DNA of 40,516 nt from Phycisphaerae bacterium. Its GTDB lineage: Bacteria > Planctomycetota > Phycisphaerae > Tepidisphaerales > Tepidisphaeraceae. Both the position numbers and the translations under genes were made by a program. The stretch is taken from assembly GCA_025936175.1 (NCBI GenBank), contig JAICTV010000020.1:1-40516 (forward strand), given 5' to 3'. Below, one piece after another: positions 23,264-31,351 of this stretch (its first letter is position 1; every line of letters starts with the position of its first letter). The notes beneath the pieces are model-generated. The model saw only the letters and a program-made list of their open reading frames with translations. It searched no databases and had not been told where the DNA came from.

Positions 23264-23524
23264 ATGAAGACCAACAAGTTGCTCGCCGGCGTTCTGGTGC
23301 TCCAGGGCGTGATCCTCATCGGCCAATGGACCGGCACGGGTTATCTGACGTCCGCGCAGGCGCAGATCCCGGACCCGGCGAACCGGCAGCTGCAGATGGT
23401 GGATGAGCTCAAGGAGCTCAATACCAAGATGGACAAGCTCGTCGGAATTCTCGAGGGGGGCGACCTTCAGGTGAAGGTTGCTAAATCCGATGACGAGAAG
23501 GGCGGCGCTCCGTCGCGGAAGTAA
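23264..23524 (+). CDS. Small exported protein of unknown function
   Basis: An 86-residue protein placed at the ATG at 23264 because AAGGAG lies just upstream. A hydrophobic N-terminal segment (LLAGVLVLQGVILIGQW) is a signal or anchor, followed by SAQAQ, a possible cleavage site. A helical part MVDELKELNTKMDKLVGILE is probably a short coiled coil, and a charged tail DDEKGGAPSRK ends it. It lies inside the pilus locus between the PilX/GspK-like and GspH-like genes. I do not recognise a family; a role as a small accessory or assembly factor is inferred from position only. Confidence 0.7.
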   Translation: MKTNKLLAGVLVLQGVILIGQWTGTGYLTSAQAQIPDPANRQLQMVDELKELNTKMDKLVGILEGGDLQVKVAKSDDEKGGAPSRK

Positions 23525-23582
23525 GCGCGCGGAGTGCGCGTCCACGTGTCCGGTAAGTGAGGGAGCGGTTTGCGTGCAAACG

Positions 23583-23630
23583 TGCGCAGCCGGTGGCGGT
23601 GCTGTCAACGCAAGCGTCACCGGCTGCGCA
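23583..23630. repeat. Perfect 13-bp inverted repeat
   Basis: TGCGCAGCCGGTG (23583-23595) and CACCGGCTGCGCA (23618-23630) are separated by 22 bases. The right arm ends two bases before the GGAGG Shine-Dalgarno of the next gene, so the hairpin may affect its translation or act as an mRNA processing site. Confidence 0.75.
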
Positions 23631-23641
23631 TGGAGGCTTTG

Positions 23642-24202
23642 ATGTTCATGCAAAACGCAATGAAGCGGCGGGCGGCGTTCACGCTCGTCGAAATCCTCGC
23701 GGTGGTCGTGATTATCGGCATCGCCGCCGGAATCATCATCCCGCAGATCAGCACCCGCGACGACATGCGCGCCGCCGCCGCGGCGCGCGTCCTCATCGCC
23801 GACCTCATCTACGCGCAGAATCTGGCCATCTCCAACGGCGCCAAGGTCTACGTCAAGTTCGACGTCGCCAGCAGCAAGTACACCCTGCTGACGACCGCCA
23901 GCAGCGGCGGGGACGTCGCGGCCAATAACCCGATCACGCAGACGACCTACGTGCAGCAGTTCGGCTCCGCCAGCCGCGACTGGCAGACCGTGACGATCGA
24001 TTCCGCCGACTTCGACGGCGACGCCACCAACCTGAATCAGTACACCGTCGCGTTCGACGAGATCGGCGCGCCCTACACGTTCAACTATTCGACGAACCTG
24101 ACCAGCGACCTGACCGCCGGCACGATCGTGCTCAAGTGCGGACAGTTCGCCAAGACGGTTCGAGTGACGGCGGCGACCGGCGAGATCACCATCGACCCGT
24201 AA
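23642..24202 (+). CDS. GspH/FimT-like pseudopilin
   Basis: A 186-residue prepilin: MFMQNAMKRRAA, then FTLVEILAVVVIIGIAAGII. The helix continues with ARVLIADLIYAQNLAISNGAKV, the GspH/FimT/FimU signature region. The start at 23642 has GGAGG five bases upstream; ATGs at 23630 and 23660 are in frame. The rest is a small beta domain ending VRVTAATGEITIDP. It comes directly before pilM, with a 4-base gap, so one transcript probably links pseudopilins and the assembly platform. Confidence 0.9.
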   Translation: MFMQNAMKRRAAFTLVEILAVVVIIGIAAGIIIPQISTRDDMRAAAAARVLIADLIYAQNLAISNGAKVYVKFDVASSKYTLLTTASSGGDVAANNPITQTTYVQQFGSASRDWQTVTIDSADFDGDATNLNQYTVAFDEIGAPYTFNYSTNLTSDLTAGTIVLKCGQFAKTVRVTAATGEITIDP

Positions 24203-24206
24203 TGCA

Positions 24207-25520
24207 ATGATTCGACTGACGCGCTCACAAGTTCAACCGATCGGCCTGGACATCGGACACGATGGCGTGAAGATGTTGCAGGTCGAGACCGTCGGCCAGA
24301 CGCTCGCGGTCGTTGCCGCGGCGCGCCAGCCTTTTGCCGCGCCGGCGCGCGAGAATCCGGAGCTGCGGCTCGCCTCCGCGGTCGACCTGATCCGCCAGAT
24401 GTTCCGCCAGGGCGGTTTCTCCGGGCGACGCGTCGTCACCGCCGTCCCGCGCGAGATCCTGCACGTCAAGAACCTGCGCATGCCGCTGATCCCGCAGCAC
24501 GAGCTGGCGGCGGCGGTGCGGTTCGAAGCCAGGAACATCTTCCCCTTCGACACGGACAAGGCGCACATCCAGATCCTGCCGGCGGGCGAAGTCCGGCAGG
24601 GGATCGACGTGCGGCAGGAAGTGATCGTGCTGGCGGCGCGACACGAAGACGTGAACGCCTTCGTCGAGCAGATCCACCGCTGCGGCTGCGTGCTCGAATC
24701 GATGGACGTCGAAGCCTGCGCGCTTTACCGCTCGCAGGAACGCTTCATTCGCCGACGCGAGGACGAGCAGGACGTCAACATCCTGGTCGACGTCGGCTAC
24801 CGCCGCTGCAAGATCGTCATCGGCCGCGGCCGCGACATCAGCTTCATGAAGTCGATCGACATCGGCTCGCAGCACCTGCACGAGGCGGTCAGCCGCAAGC
24901 TCGGCATCACGATGGACGAGGCGCGCGCGCTGCGTCGGCGCCTGATCGAAGCCGCGCCCGGACCGGGACTGAGCCTCGACGCGGTGCGGCGTGATTCGGT
25001 CCGCCAGGCCGTGTTCGACGCCACCCGCAGCACGATGGAACAGCTCAGCCGCGAAATCGCGCTGTGCCTGCGATATTACTCGGTCACCTTCCGCGGTCAG
25101 CGGCCGGCGAAGCTGCGACTCTTCGGTGGCGAGGCCGCCGACCCGTTGTTGCTCGGCGTGCTCAACGCGGGGCTGTCGATCCCGGTGGAAGCGGGGCGGC
25201 CGCTGTTCAGCGTCGACACCAGCCGCATGGATGCCGCCGACCGCATGGGCTACATGTCGGAGTGGGCGTCGGCGTTCGGGCTGAGCCTGAAGCTGACGAG
25301 CGGGTCGTTCGCCCCGCGTGACGGCAAGCCGCGTGATCCCGCCGCCCCGATGGCGCCGACGGCGGAAGTCGTCGACATGAACAAGATGCTCGAATCCGCC
25401 GGCGCGGCTCCGGCGGCCGCCGGCACGAGCAACGAAATCGCGCCGCCCCCGCAGGCGCCCCCGCAATCGGCTCCGCAAACGACAAGCAACGGGATCAAGC
25501 GGGAGGAAATCCATGCGTGA
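24207..25520 (+). CDS. pilM: Type IV pilus assembly protein PilM
   Basis: Actin-like cytoplasmic ATPase-fold protein of 437 residues that binds the N-terminus of PilN and links the inner-membrane platform to the assembly ATPase. Motifs are the phosphate-1 like LDIGHDGVKMLQVE, VVTAVPREILHVKNLRMP, VRFEARNIFPF, ILVDVGYRRCKIVIGRG (phosphate 2), SIDIGSQHLHEAVSRKL and LRLFGGEAADPLLLG. About 70 C-terminal residues are Pro/Ala/Thr rich and look disordered. It overlaps the next gene by 8 bases (ATGCGTGA). Confidence 0.93.
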   Translation: MIRLTRSQVQPIGLDIGHDGVKMLQVETVGQTLAVVAAARQPFAAPARENPELRLASAVDLIRQMFRQGGFSGRRVVTAVPREILHVKNLRMPLIPQHELAAAVRFEARNIFPFDTDKAHIQILPAGEVRQGIDVRQEVIVLAARHEDVNAFVEQIHRCGCVLESMDVEACALYRSQERFIRRREDEQDVNILVDVGYRRCKIVIGRGRDISFMKSIDIGSQHLHEAVSRKLGITMDEARALRRRLIEAAPGPGLSLDAVRRDSVRQAVFDATRSTMEQLSREIALCLRYYSVTFRGQRPAKLRLFGGEAADPLLLGVLNAGLSIPVEAGRPLFSVDTSRMDAADRMGYMSEWASAFGLSLKLTSGSFAPRDGKPRDPAAPMAPTAEVVDMNKMLESAGAAPAAAGTSNEIAPPPQAPPQSAPQTTSNGIKREEIHA

Positions 25521-26148
25521 GCCGGAATTCCTTCCCGACTGGTACCCCAAGGTCCGCAAGCGCAAGCGCACGCTCGCGCTGCAGGCGTGGATCACGCTGA
25601 TCCTCATCAGCGGGCTGGGCCTGTGGATGCTGCTCGTGCAGCGCAACGTCCACGCGCGGCAGGTCGCGCTGGGCGGGCTGCGCTTCGATCTGACGCAGAG
25701 CGAGACGGAGCTGCAGCGCCTCGAAGACGCGCAGCAGCTCCAGCGCGACCTCGGGAAGCGCGACGAGATCTTCCTGAAGATCGGCCGGCCGATCGAATCG
25801 ACCCGCGTGCTGACCACGATCGAGCAGCTCATGCCCAAGGACATGGCTTTGCTCGACCTCGCGCTCGAAGGCGAAGACGCCGCGCCCAAAGCCTCGGGGG
25901 GAAGCCTCGCGGCCCGCGCGCAGCAGGAGAAGCAGAAATCGCAGCAGGCGGGCAAGTTGAACTTCCGCATGCACGGGATCGCGCCGACCGACGTCGCGCT
26001 GGCCGAGTTCCTCGCCAAGCTGACGGCCAAACCGTTCTTCAAGCAGGTCGAGCTGATGTACGCGCACGAGCGGATCGACAGCGGTCACGTGATGCGCGAG
26101 TTCGAAGTGACCTTCGCGATGGATCTGACCGGCCTGGGAGGCAAGTAG
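25513..26148 (+). CDS. pilN: PilN-like inner-membrane platform protein
   Basis: A 211-residue bitopic protein. A short cytoplasmic N-terminus (MREPEFLPDWYPKVRKRKR) could bind PilM, followed by a membrane helix (about residues 24-42: ALQAWITLILISGLGLWML). Next come a periplasmic coiled coil (QSETELQRLEDAQQLQRDLG) and a ferredoxin-like fold with LTTIEQLMPKDMALLDLALE. A Lys/Gln/Ala-rich insert sits near residues 120-150. Order and size match PilN in pilMNOPQ operons. It overlaps pilM by 8 bases. Confidence 0.88.
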   Translation: MREPEFLPDWYPKVRKRKRTLALQAWITLILISGLGLWMLLVQRNVHARQVALGGLRFDLTQSETELQRLEDAQQLQRDLGKRDEIFLKIGRPIESTRVLTTIEQLMPKDMALLDLALEGEDAAPKASGGSLAARAQQEKQKSQQAGKLNFRMHGIAPTDVALAEFLAKLTAKPFFKQVELMYAHERIDSGHVMREFEVTFAMDLTGLGGK

Positions 26149-26154
26149 AACGCC

Positions 26155-26712
26155 ATGCGATCGCTCCAGACACAAGCCGAATGGTGCAAGCGGGCGCAGT
26201 GGGTGCTCGGGATCGCGCTGGCCGTGATGGTCGCGCTGTTCTACACCTTCGCCTACCGACCCAACAGCCAGCGGTTGGCGGACCTTCAGTCGGAGATCGA
26301 TTCCAAGCGCAACCAGCTCTCCAGCAACCGCACGCAGGTGCAGGTGCTGCCGGACGTGCTGATCTGCGTCAACCAGATGCGCACGCGGCTGGAGAAGTTC
26401 GACAAGAAGCTTCCCGGCCAGCCGGACCTCGGGCCGTTCATCAACGACATCACCGAGCTGTCTCACCAGGCGTCGCTGCGCAAGGTCGAGGTGAACCCCG
26501 GCGTGCCGCAGCGCAACGATTCGTACGCGGAGTGGCCCATTTCACTGAAGTTCGAAGGCGACTTCGTCAGCGCGTTCACGTTCCTGCACAAGGCGGAGGA
26601 CATGCAGCGGCTGACGCGCGTGAAGAACTTGAAGATTCGCAGCACGGACGCGGCCAAGAGCGGGACCGTTCAGGTGGAGCTGTCCATGAACATTTACTTC
26701 TCGGAGGGCTAA
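26155..26712 (+). CDS. pilO: PilO-like inner-membrane platform protein
   Basis: A 185-residue bitopic protein. A short cytoplasmic segment precedes a membrane helix (about residues 16-34: WVLGIALAVMVALFYTFAY), then a coiled coil (LADLQSEIDSKRNQLSSN) and a ferredoxin-like domain with FDKKLPGQPDLGPFINDITE and GDFVSAFTFLHKAEDMQRL, the PilO pattern. PilN and PilO form heterodimers in the periplasm. The gene begins 6 bases after pilN. Confidence 0.88.
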   Translation: MRSLQTQAEWCKRAQWVLGIALAVMVALFYTFAYRPNSQRLADLQSEIDSKRNQLSSNRTQVQVLPDVLICVNQMRTRLEKFDKKLPGQPDLGPFINDITELSHQASLRKVEVNPGVPQRNDSYAEWPISLKFEGDFVSAFTFLHKAEDMQRLTRVKNLKIRSTDAAKSGTVQVELSMNIYFSEG

Positions 26713-26718
26713 ACGACC

Positions 26719-27396
26719 ATGCCCCCTAAAGCTCCATCTTCGCTGTGGAAAAGAACCGTGGGCGCGGTGCGCCGCGACCCGCAGAAGGCCGGCATCCTCA
26801 CGCTGCTGGTGGCGATCCTGCTCGTGCTGCAGGTGCGCCTGTGGATGAGCAACAAGGAAGAAGTCGCCAACGCGACGACGACCTCCTCGCTCTCTCACGC
26901 GGCGCAATCCCAGACGCAGACCAATAACGCCGGCACTGCCAGCACTGGCGGAAATTCCGCTTCCGCCAGGCCGCAGGACAGCGCCACCGCGCTCCGTTCC
27001 TGGATGGATGCGCCGGAGGTTCCTATCGGACGCAATCTTTTTGTGGCCGATCTGGACCGGTTTCCCGCGGATTCCGGACATGCCGCGTCCGCTAACCAGG
27101 GGAACGCGGGATTCTGGGATGAGCTGGCAAAGTCGATGGGTGTCCGAGCCGATGTCAGGAAGGAGCGGCAGATTCTTGTAGAGAATCTTACGCAGCAGGC
27201 GAGCCAGTTACGTCTGCAGTCCACCATGATGGGCGCCCAGCCAAAGGCGGTCATCAATGGCGACCTCGTGGGAGAGGGAGACAACGTCGCGAGCGGCACG
27301 GGCGAAAGCCGTGTCGTATTTCGTGTCGTCCGAATTGAGGCACGACGGATTCTGGTCGAGCGCGAGGGCATCAAGCTCGAGATCCAGATGAAGTAA
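26719..27396 (+). CDS. PilP/GspC-like inner-membrane to secretin connector
   Basis: A 225-residue protein with one membrane helix (about residues 24-42: AGILTLLVAILLVLQVRLWM), a Ser/Thr/Gln-rich linker (about 50-95), a PIGRNLFVADLDRFP segment and a C-terminal small beta domain PKAVINGDLVGEGDNV...ILVEREGIKLEIQM. That domain has the shape of the HR domain of GspC/PilP, which docks on the N0 domain of the secretin. The position between pilO and the secretin supports the call. Sequence similarity is weak, so it is named by topology and context. Codon use relaxes in the second half compared with its neighbours. Confidence 0.72.
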   Translation: MPPKAPSSLWKRTVGAVRRDPQKAGILTLLVAILLVLQVRLWMSNKEEVANATTTSSLSHAAQSQTQTNNAGTASTGGNSASARPQDSATALRSWMDAPEVPIGRNLFVADLDRFPADSGHAASANQGNAGFWDELAKSMGVRADVRKERQILVENLTQQASQLRLQSTMMGAQPKAVINGDLVGEGDNVASGTGESRVVFRVVRIEARRILVEREGIKLEIQMK

Positions 27397-27420
27397 TGGC
27401 GACGATGCCCGAGTGAAGAA

Positions 27421-27457
27421 GATCTGCATCGAACGGCTGAAGCACGGATTGCAGATC
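27421..27457. repeat. Short inverted repeat before the secretin gene
   Basis: GATCTGCA (27421-27428) and TGCAGATC (27450-27457) are perfect 8-base complements 21 bases apart, in the 81-base gap before the secretin. Could be an operator or a weak hairpin; it has no other support. Confidence 0.35.
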
Positions 27458-27477
27458 CTTACGGTTGGAGATGAATC

Positions 27478-29997
27478 ATGGGCAAGTGGACAAAGACCGC
27501 AGGTCTTCTTTTTCTGGCCGCAGCGTCCGTTTATTCTACTCAGGCGATTGTGGCAGCGGTGGGGGGCGGGGCAAAGGTAACCGCTTCCGCGACCCCTGCG
27601 AACACCGTCCAGGTGGCGCAAGTCACTGAAAAGACGGTCGTTCTCGCCGCGCCGGAGCCGACCACCGACGTCAAGATCCTGGAAGACAACACCGATCCGT
27701 TCGCGGCTTCGGGCCCGACGACCGCGCCGTCCGTCAGGGGCGACAGCGCGGCGACGCAGCCCAGCGCGAGCGCGACCACGCAGCCGACCGAAGGCCGCTC
27801 GGTCAGCTCCTCCGAAGTGAGCGTCAACGACGCCGGCACCGTCGAGATTCACGTCAACGACGCGAACCTCGTCGAGGTGCTCCGCATGCTCTCGCTCCAG
27901 AGCCAGAAGAACATCGTCGCCAGCAAGGACGTTCACGGCACCGTGACCGCCAACCTGTATGACGTCACCGTCCGCGAAGCCCTGGACGCCATCCTTCACG
28001 CCAACGGCTACGCCTACCGCGAGAAGGGCAACTTCATCTACGTCTACACCGCCAAGGAAATCGCCGACATCGAGAAGGCCGAGCGCCAGATGCGCACGGA
28101 AGTCTTCCGCACGTACTACGTGAACGCGGCGAACGCGGCGAACATGATCAAGCCGGTGCTGAGCAAGGCGGGCGGCGAAGTCGCCGTCACCACCCCGGCC
28201 AAGGCGGGCATCGCCAGCGCGCCGGCGGGCGGCGGCGGTGACGAACACGCCGGCAACGACATCCTCGTCGTCACCGACTACCCGGAAAACCTCGACGCGG
28301 TGAAGAAGGTCCTGGCGGACATTGACCGCCGACCGCAGCAGATCCTGCTCGAGGCGACCATCCTTCGCGCCGAGCTGAACGAAGACAACGCGCTGGGCGT
28401 GGACTTCAACATCCTGGGCGGCGTGGACTTCAACAACATCCAGGTCGGCGACACCACCGGTCAGCTCACCGGCGCGGGCGTTCGCGCCACCCCGGCTCCC
28501 GCCGGCGCGCTCGACCAGACCGAAACCGTCAAGACCGACGGCCGCGCTCACTCCGTGGGCACCGGCAACAGCTTCACGTCGCCCATCCAGGGCGGACTGA
28601 AGGTCGGCTACCTGACCAACAGCGTCTCGATCTTCGTCAGCGCCCTCGAGCAGACGACCGACACGACGATCCTGGCCAACCCCAAGGTCCTGGCTCTGAA
28701 CAAGGAGCAGGGCGAGGTGTTCGTCGGTAACGAAGACGGCTACTACACGACGTTGACCACCGAGACGACGACGTCGCAGTCGGTCGAGTCGCTGAAAACC
28801 GGTACCCGCCTGATCTTCCGCCCGTTCATCGCCAACGACGGGTACATCCGCATGGAAGTCCACCCGGAAGATTCGGACGGCCAGGTGAAGTCCAACGGTC
28901 TGCCCAGCAAGAGCACGACCGAAGTGACCAGCAACATCATGGTCAAGGACGGGCACACGATCGTGATCGGCGGTCTGTTCCGCGAGAGCACGGTCAGCGG
29001 GCGCAACCAGATCCCGTTGCTCGGCAACCTGCCGCTGGCCGGGGTGTTGTTCCGCAACCAGCATGACCGCACGGTCCGCGAGGAAGTGATCATCCTGCTC
29101 ACCCCGCACGTCATCAAGGACGACTCGATGATGTCGCGCATGAGCGAGGAGCAGCTCAAGCATGCCGAAGACCTGCGCGTCGGCGTCCGTAAGGGCCTGA
29201 TGCCCTGGGGCCGCGAGCGCATGGCCGAAGGCTGGTACGAGTCGGCCAAGAAGGAGCTGGCCAAGCCGAATCCGAACCGCAGCGCGGCCAAGTTCGACCT
29301 CGACTGCGCGACGAACCTGAACCCGACCTTCTCCGAAGCGATCGAGCTGAAGGAGCAGATCACGGGTCATGAGATCGCGACCTCCGACGGCAGCTCGATC
29401 CGCGGCTACCTCCGCCGGGCGATGCTGGTGGACGTGGCCCCGACGACGATGCCGGCGGCGACGACGCAGCCGACGATGTCTGCGGCGGCGACCACCAAGC
29501 CGAGCGAAGCGACGGCGAATGCGCTGCCCAGCAGCGATCCGCTGGCGAACTCCGCGACGACGCAGCCGAGCAACAGCAGCGACGCGACCGCGATGAGCGG
29601 CGACGATGAATCGGGCGATGAGACCGCCGAGGGGCTCGCCCCCGCGATGGTCGGCACCGCCGAGGCATCGACCGACGAAGATCATCCGGCCGTCCCGGCC
29701 ACGCCGGCTTCCACCGAGCCGACGAGCAAGCCCGCGGCGACGCAGGCGAGCACCGACGAGAACAGCGATCCGCTGGCGACCACGCCGGCCACCGCTGAGC
29801 CGACCGTGACGATCGTCACGCCCGTCGAGGGCGATGACTCGGATCACGCCGCGTCGAAGGGCGACGAAACGCCTTCGACCCAGCCGACGGCTCATGCCGA
29901 TGTCGACCCGCTCGACGGCGGCAACAGCAGCAGCAACTCCTCTTCGAGCAGCGATTCCGGCGACGAGGGCTCGTCGAGCCGGCAGGAGCAGAAGTAA
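27478..29997 (+). CDS. Secretin, PilQ/GspD-like, with long disordered tail
   Basis: Outer-membrane channel of 839 residues. It has a signal peptide (MGKWTKTAGLLFLAAASVYSTQA) and a Thr/Ala/Pro linker to about residue 118. An STN/N0-type domain follows (VEIHVNDANLVEVLRMLSLQ...FIYVYTAKEI), then an N1-type repeat with a Gly-rich loop (LVVTDYPENLDAVKKVLADI). The secretin core is about residues 280-548, with VSIFVSALEQTTDTTILANP, VKDGHTIVIGGLFRE, IPLLGNLPLAGVLF and EEVIILLTPHVI. A helical, TPR-like piece (about 550-640) and a 190-residue Thr/Ser/Pro/Asp/Ala tail with TTQPS and SDPLA motifs follow the core, where PilQ/GspD proteins usually end or carry a short S domain. TGGAGA precedes the ATG. Confidence 0.92.
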   Translation: MGKWTKTAGLLFLAAASVYSTQAIVAAVGGGAKVTASATPANTVQVAQVTEKTVVLAAPEPTTDVKILEDNTDPFAASGPTTAPSVRGDSAATQPSASATTQPTEGRSVSSSEVSVNDAGTVEIHVNDANLVEVLRMLSLQSQKNIVASKDVHGTVTANLYDVTVREALDAILHANGYAYREKGNFIYVYTAKEIADIEKAERQMRTEVFRTYYVNAANAANMIKPVLSKAGGEVAVTTPAKAGIASAPAGGGGDEHAGNDILVVTDYPENLDAVKKVLADIDRRPQQILLEATILRAELNEDNALGVDFNILGGVDFNNIQVGDTTGQLTGAGVRATPAPAGALDQTETVKTDGRAHSVGTGNSFTSPIQGGLKVGYLTNSVSIFVSALEQTTDTTILANPKVLALNKEQGEVFVGNEDGYYTTLTTETTTSQSVESLKTGTRLIFRPFIANDGYIRMEVHPEDSDGQVKSNGLPSKSTTEVTSNIMVKDGHTIVIGGLFRESTVSGRNQIPLLGNLPLAGVLFRNQHDRTVREEVIILLTPHVIKDDSMMSRMSEEQLKHAEDLRVGVRKGLMPWGRERMAEGWYESAKKELAKPNPNRSAAKFDLDCATNLNPTFSEAIELKEQITGHEIATSDGSSIRGYLRRAMLVDVAPTTMPAATTQPTMSAAATTKPSEATANALPSSDPLANSATTQPSNSSDATAMSGDDESGDETAEGLAPAMVGTAEASTDEDHPAVPATPASTEPTSKPAATQASTDENSDPLATTPATAEPTVTIVTPVEGDDSDHAASKGDETPSTQPTAHADVDPLDGGNSSSNSSSSSDSGDEGSSSRQEQK

Positions 29998-30015
29998 CCC
30001 GCAAGGTCGTACCCG

Positions 30016-30060
30016 CACCCGCACACGTGACTTCACCGGTCACGTGTGCGGGTGTGTCTT
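30016..30060 (+). terminator. Long hairpin after the secretin gene
   Basis: A perfect 16-bp stem (30016-30031, CACCCGCACACGTGAC, with 30039-30054) and a 7-base loop are followed by TGTCTT. The T tract is poor, so it may be an inefficient terminator or an mRNA-stabilising structure between the secretin and the TPR gene. Confidence 0.65.
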
Positions 30061-30081
30061 GACACGCAACGGAGTGTGTTT

Positions 30082-31272
30082 ATGCGTTGGACGTTGATCG
30101 TAACGGCTATCGTGGTTGCACTGGCGACCGGTTGTGCTTCGGACGGCAAGAAGGAAAAGACCGGCAAGGAGATCGTCAAGGCGCAGTGGAATCACACGCG
30201 CTCGATGGTCCTCTTCGGCCTGGGGAAGGATCAATACTCCGGCGGCAACTTCGACGCCGCGCGCAAGAGCGTCAACGAGGCCGAGAGCCTCGATCCCGAG
30301 TTCGAACCCGTCCGCGTCCTCTCCGCCAAGCTCGCCATCGAGGCGGGCAACCTCGATCTCGCCGACAAGGAGCTCGAGAAGGCGCGCGAGATCAATCCCA
30401 AGGACGCCGAGGCGGACTATCTCGCCGGCGTCGTGCAGCAGCGCTGGCAACAGCCGCAGCGCGCCTACGACTGCTACTCCGCCGCCAGTGACAAGGCCCC
30501 CGATGAGCTGGCGTACCTGCTGGCGCGCAGCGAGATGCTGGTGGCGATGAGCCGGCAGGAAGAGGCGCTCAAGATCCTCCAGGACAGGGTCGTCTACTTC
30601 GAGCACAGCGCGATCATCCGCGACGCGGTGGGTCAGCTTCTCGTCCAGTTCGCCCGCTACAAGGAAGCGGCCAACATCCTCGACGAGGCCAGCGTGCTGG
30701 CGACGGACGATCTGACGATCACCGAGCACCTCGCGTTCGCCCACTACATGGCCGGCGAGTTCAAGGAAGCGATCGATCCGTTCCAGAAGCTGCTGAAGAA
30801 CGAGAAGTATCAGAACCGCGCCGACCTGTGCCTGGCCCTGGGTCAGTGCCAGATGGAAACCAACCGCCCGAAAGAGGCGAAGGTCAGCCTCGAGAAGGCG
30901 GTGCAGCTCGACAACCAGAACACGAGCGGCTGGCTGGCGCTGGCGCGGCTGTCGATGCAGCAGGGCGAGCTGACGCGCGCCGAGGGCTCGCTCAAGCGCG
31001 CCATCGCCATCGACGCATCGCGCAGCGAAGCGCGCCTGCTCATGGGCTACCTCAAGCTCCGCCAGAATCGTCTTGACGAAGCCCTGGCGAACTTCCGCCG
31101 CGCCAATGTGCTGGAAAACAACGACACCGTCAGCCTGTGCATGATCGGTTACACCCTCGCGAAGCAGGGCAAGAGCGAGGAGGCGATCAAGTACTACACG
31201 CAGGCGTTGAAGATCAAGCCGGGCGACGAGATGGCGCAGCGGATGCTCGCGTCAACGGATCTGAGTCAATGA
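30082..31272 (+). CDS. TPR-repeat lipoprotein, PilF/PilW-pilotin-like
   Basis: Start at 30082, chosen for GGAG seven bases upstream and because it opens a lipoprotein signal (MRWTLIVTAIVVALATG-C). The mature part, about 375 residues, is a solenoid of about nine tetratricopeptide repeats (for example GNLDLADKELEKAREINPKD, NRPKEAKVSLEKAVQLDNQN, NRLDEALANFRRANVLENND, GKSEEAIKYYTQALKIKPGD). TPR lipoproteins called PilF or PilW help secretin assembly in the outer membrane, and its place after the secretin fits. It is larger than PilF (about 250 residues). A family B repeat containing a good terminator begins right after its stop codon. Confidence 0.88.
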   Translation: MRWTLIVTAIVVALATGCASDGKKEKTGKEIVKAQWNHTRSMVLFGLGKDQYSGGNFDAARKSVNEAESLDPEFEPVRVLSAKLAIEAGNLDLADKELEKAREINPKDAEADYLAGVVQQRWQQPQRAYDCYSAASDKAPDELAYLLARSEMLVAMSRQEEALKILQDRVVYFEHSAIIRDAVGQLLVQFARYKEAANILDEASVLATDDLTITEHLAFAHYMAGEFKEAIDPFQKLLKNEKYQNRADLCLALGQCQMETNRPKEAKVSLEKAVQLDNQNTSGWLALARLSMQQGELTRAEGSLKRAIAIDASRSEARLLMGYLKLRQNRLDEALANFRRANVLENNDTVSLCMIGYTLAKQGKSEEAIKYYTQALKIKPGDEMAQRMLASTDLSQ

Positions 31273-31351
31273 CACATAGCCCGCCGTTTACGGCGGGGTT
31301 TTTCGCGGCACGCGAAAAACAAATGCCCTGCCGCAAGCGGCAGGCGGTGTG
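31273..31351. repeat. Palindromic repeat, family B
   Basis: Outer arms CACATAGCCCGCC and GGCAGGCGGTGTG, with inner TTTTTCGCG/CGCGAAAAA and CTGCCGCAAGCGGCAG stems. The closest relative is at 15075-15155. It starts immediately after the TPR gene stop, and its right end overlaps the first possible GTG of the kinase gene. Confidence 0.85.
31280..31303 (+). terminator. Terminator hairpin in the family B repeat
   Basis: CCCGCCG-TTTA-CGGCGGG is followed by GTTTTT, a good intrinsic terminator 7 bases after the TPR gene stop. It marks the likely end of the secretion-platform operon and the beginning of the signalling block. Confidence 0.75.

Noticed and set aside
27208-30036. Very long antisense frame (over 900 codons) opposite the secretin
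   Set aside because: It is Arg/Ala/Gly/Val-rich without domains, and mirrors the codon bias of a GC-rich gene on the other strand. The + strand frame has clear secretin motifs. The same holds for the long frames opposite uvrB, pilM, the HD-GYP gene and pilB.
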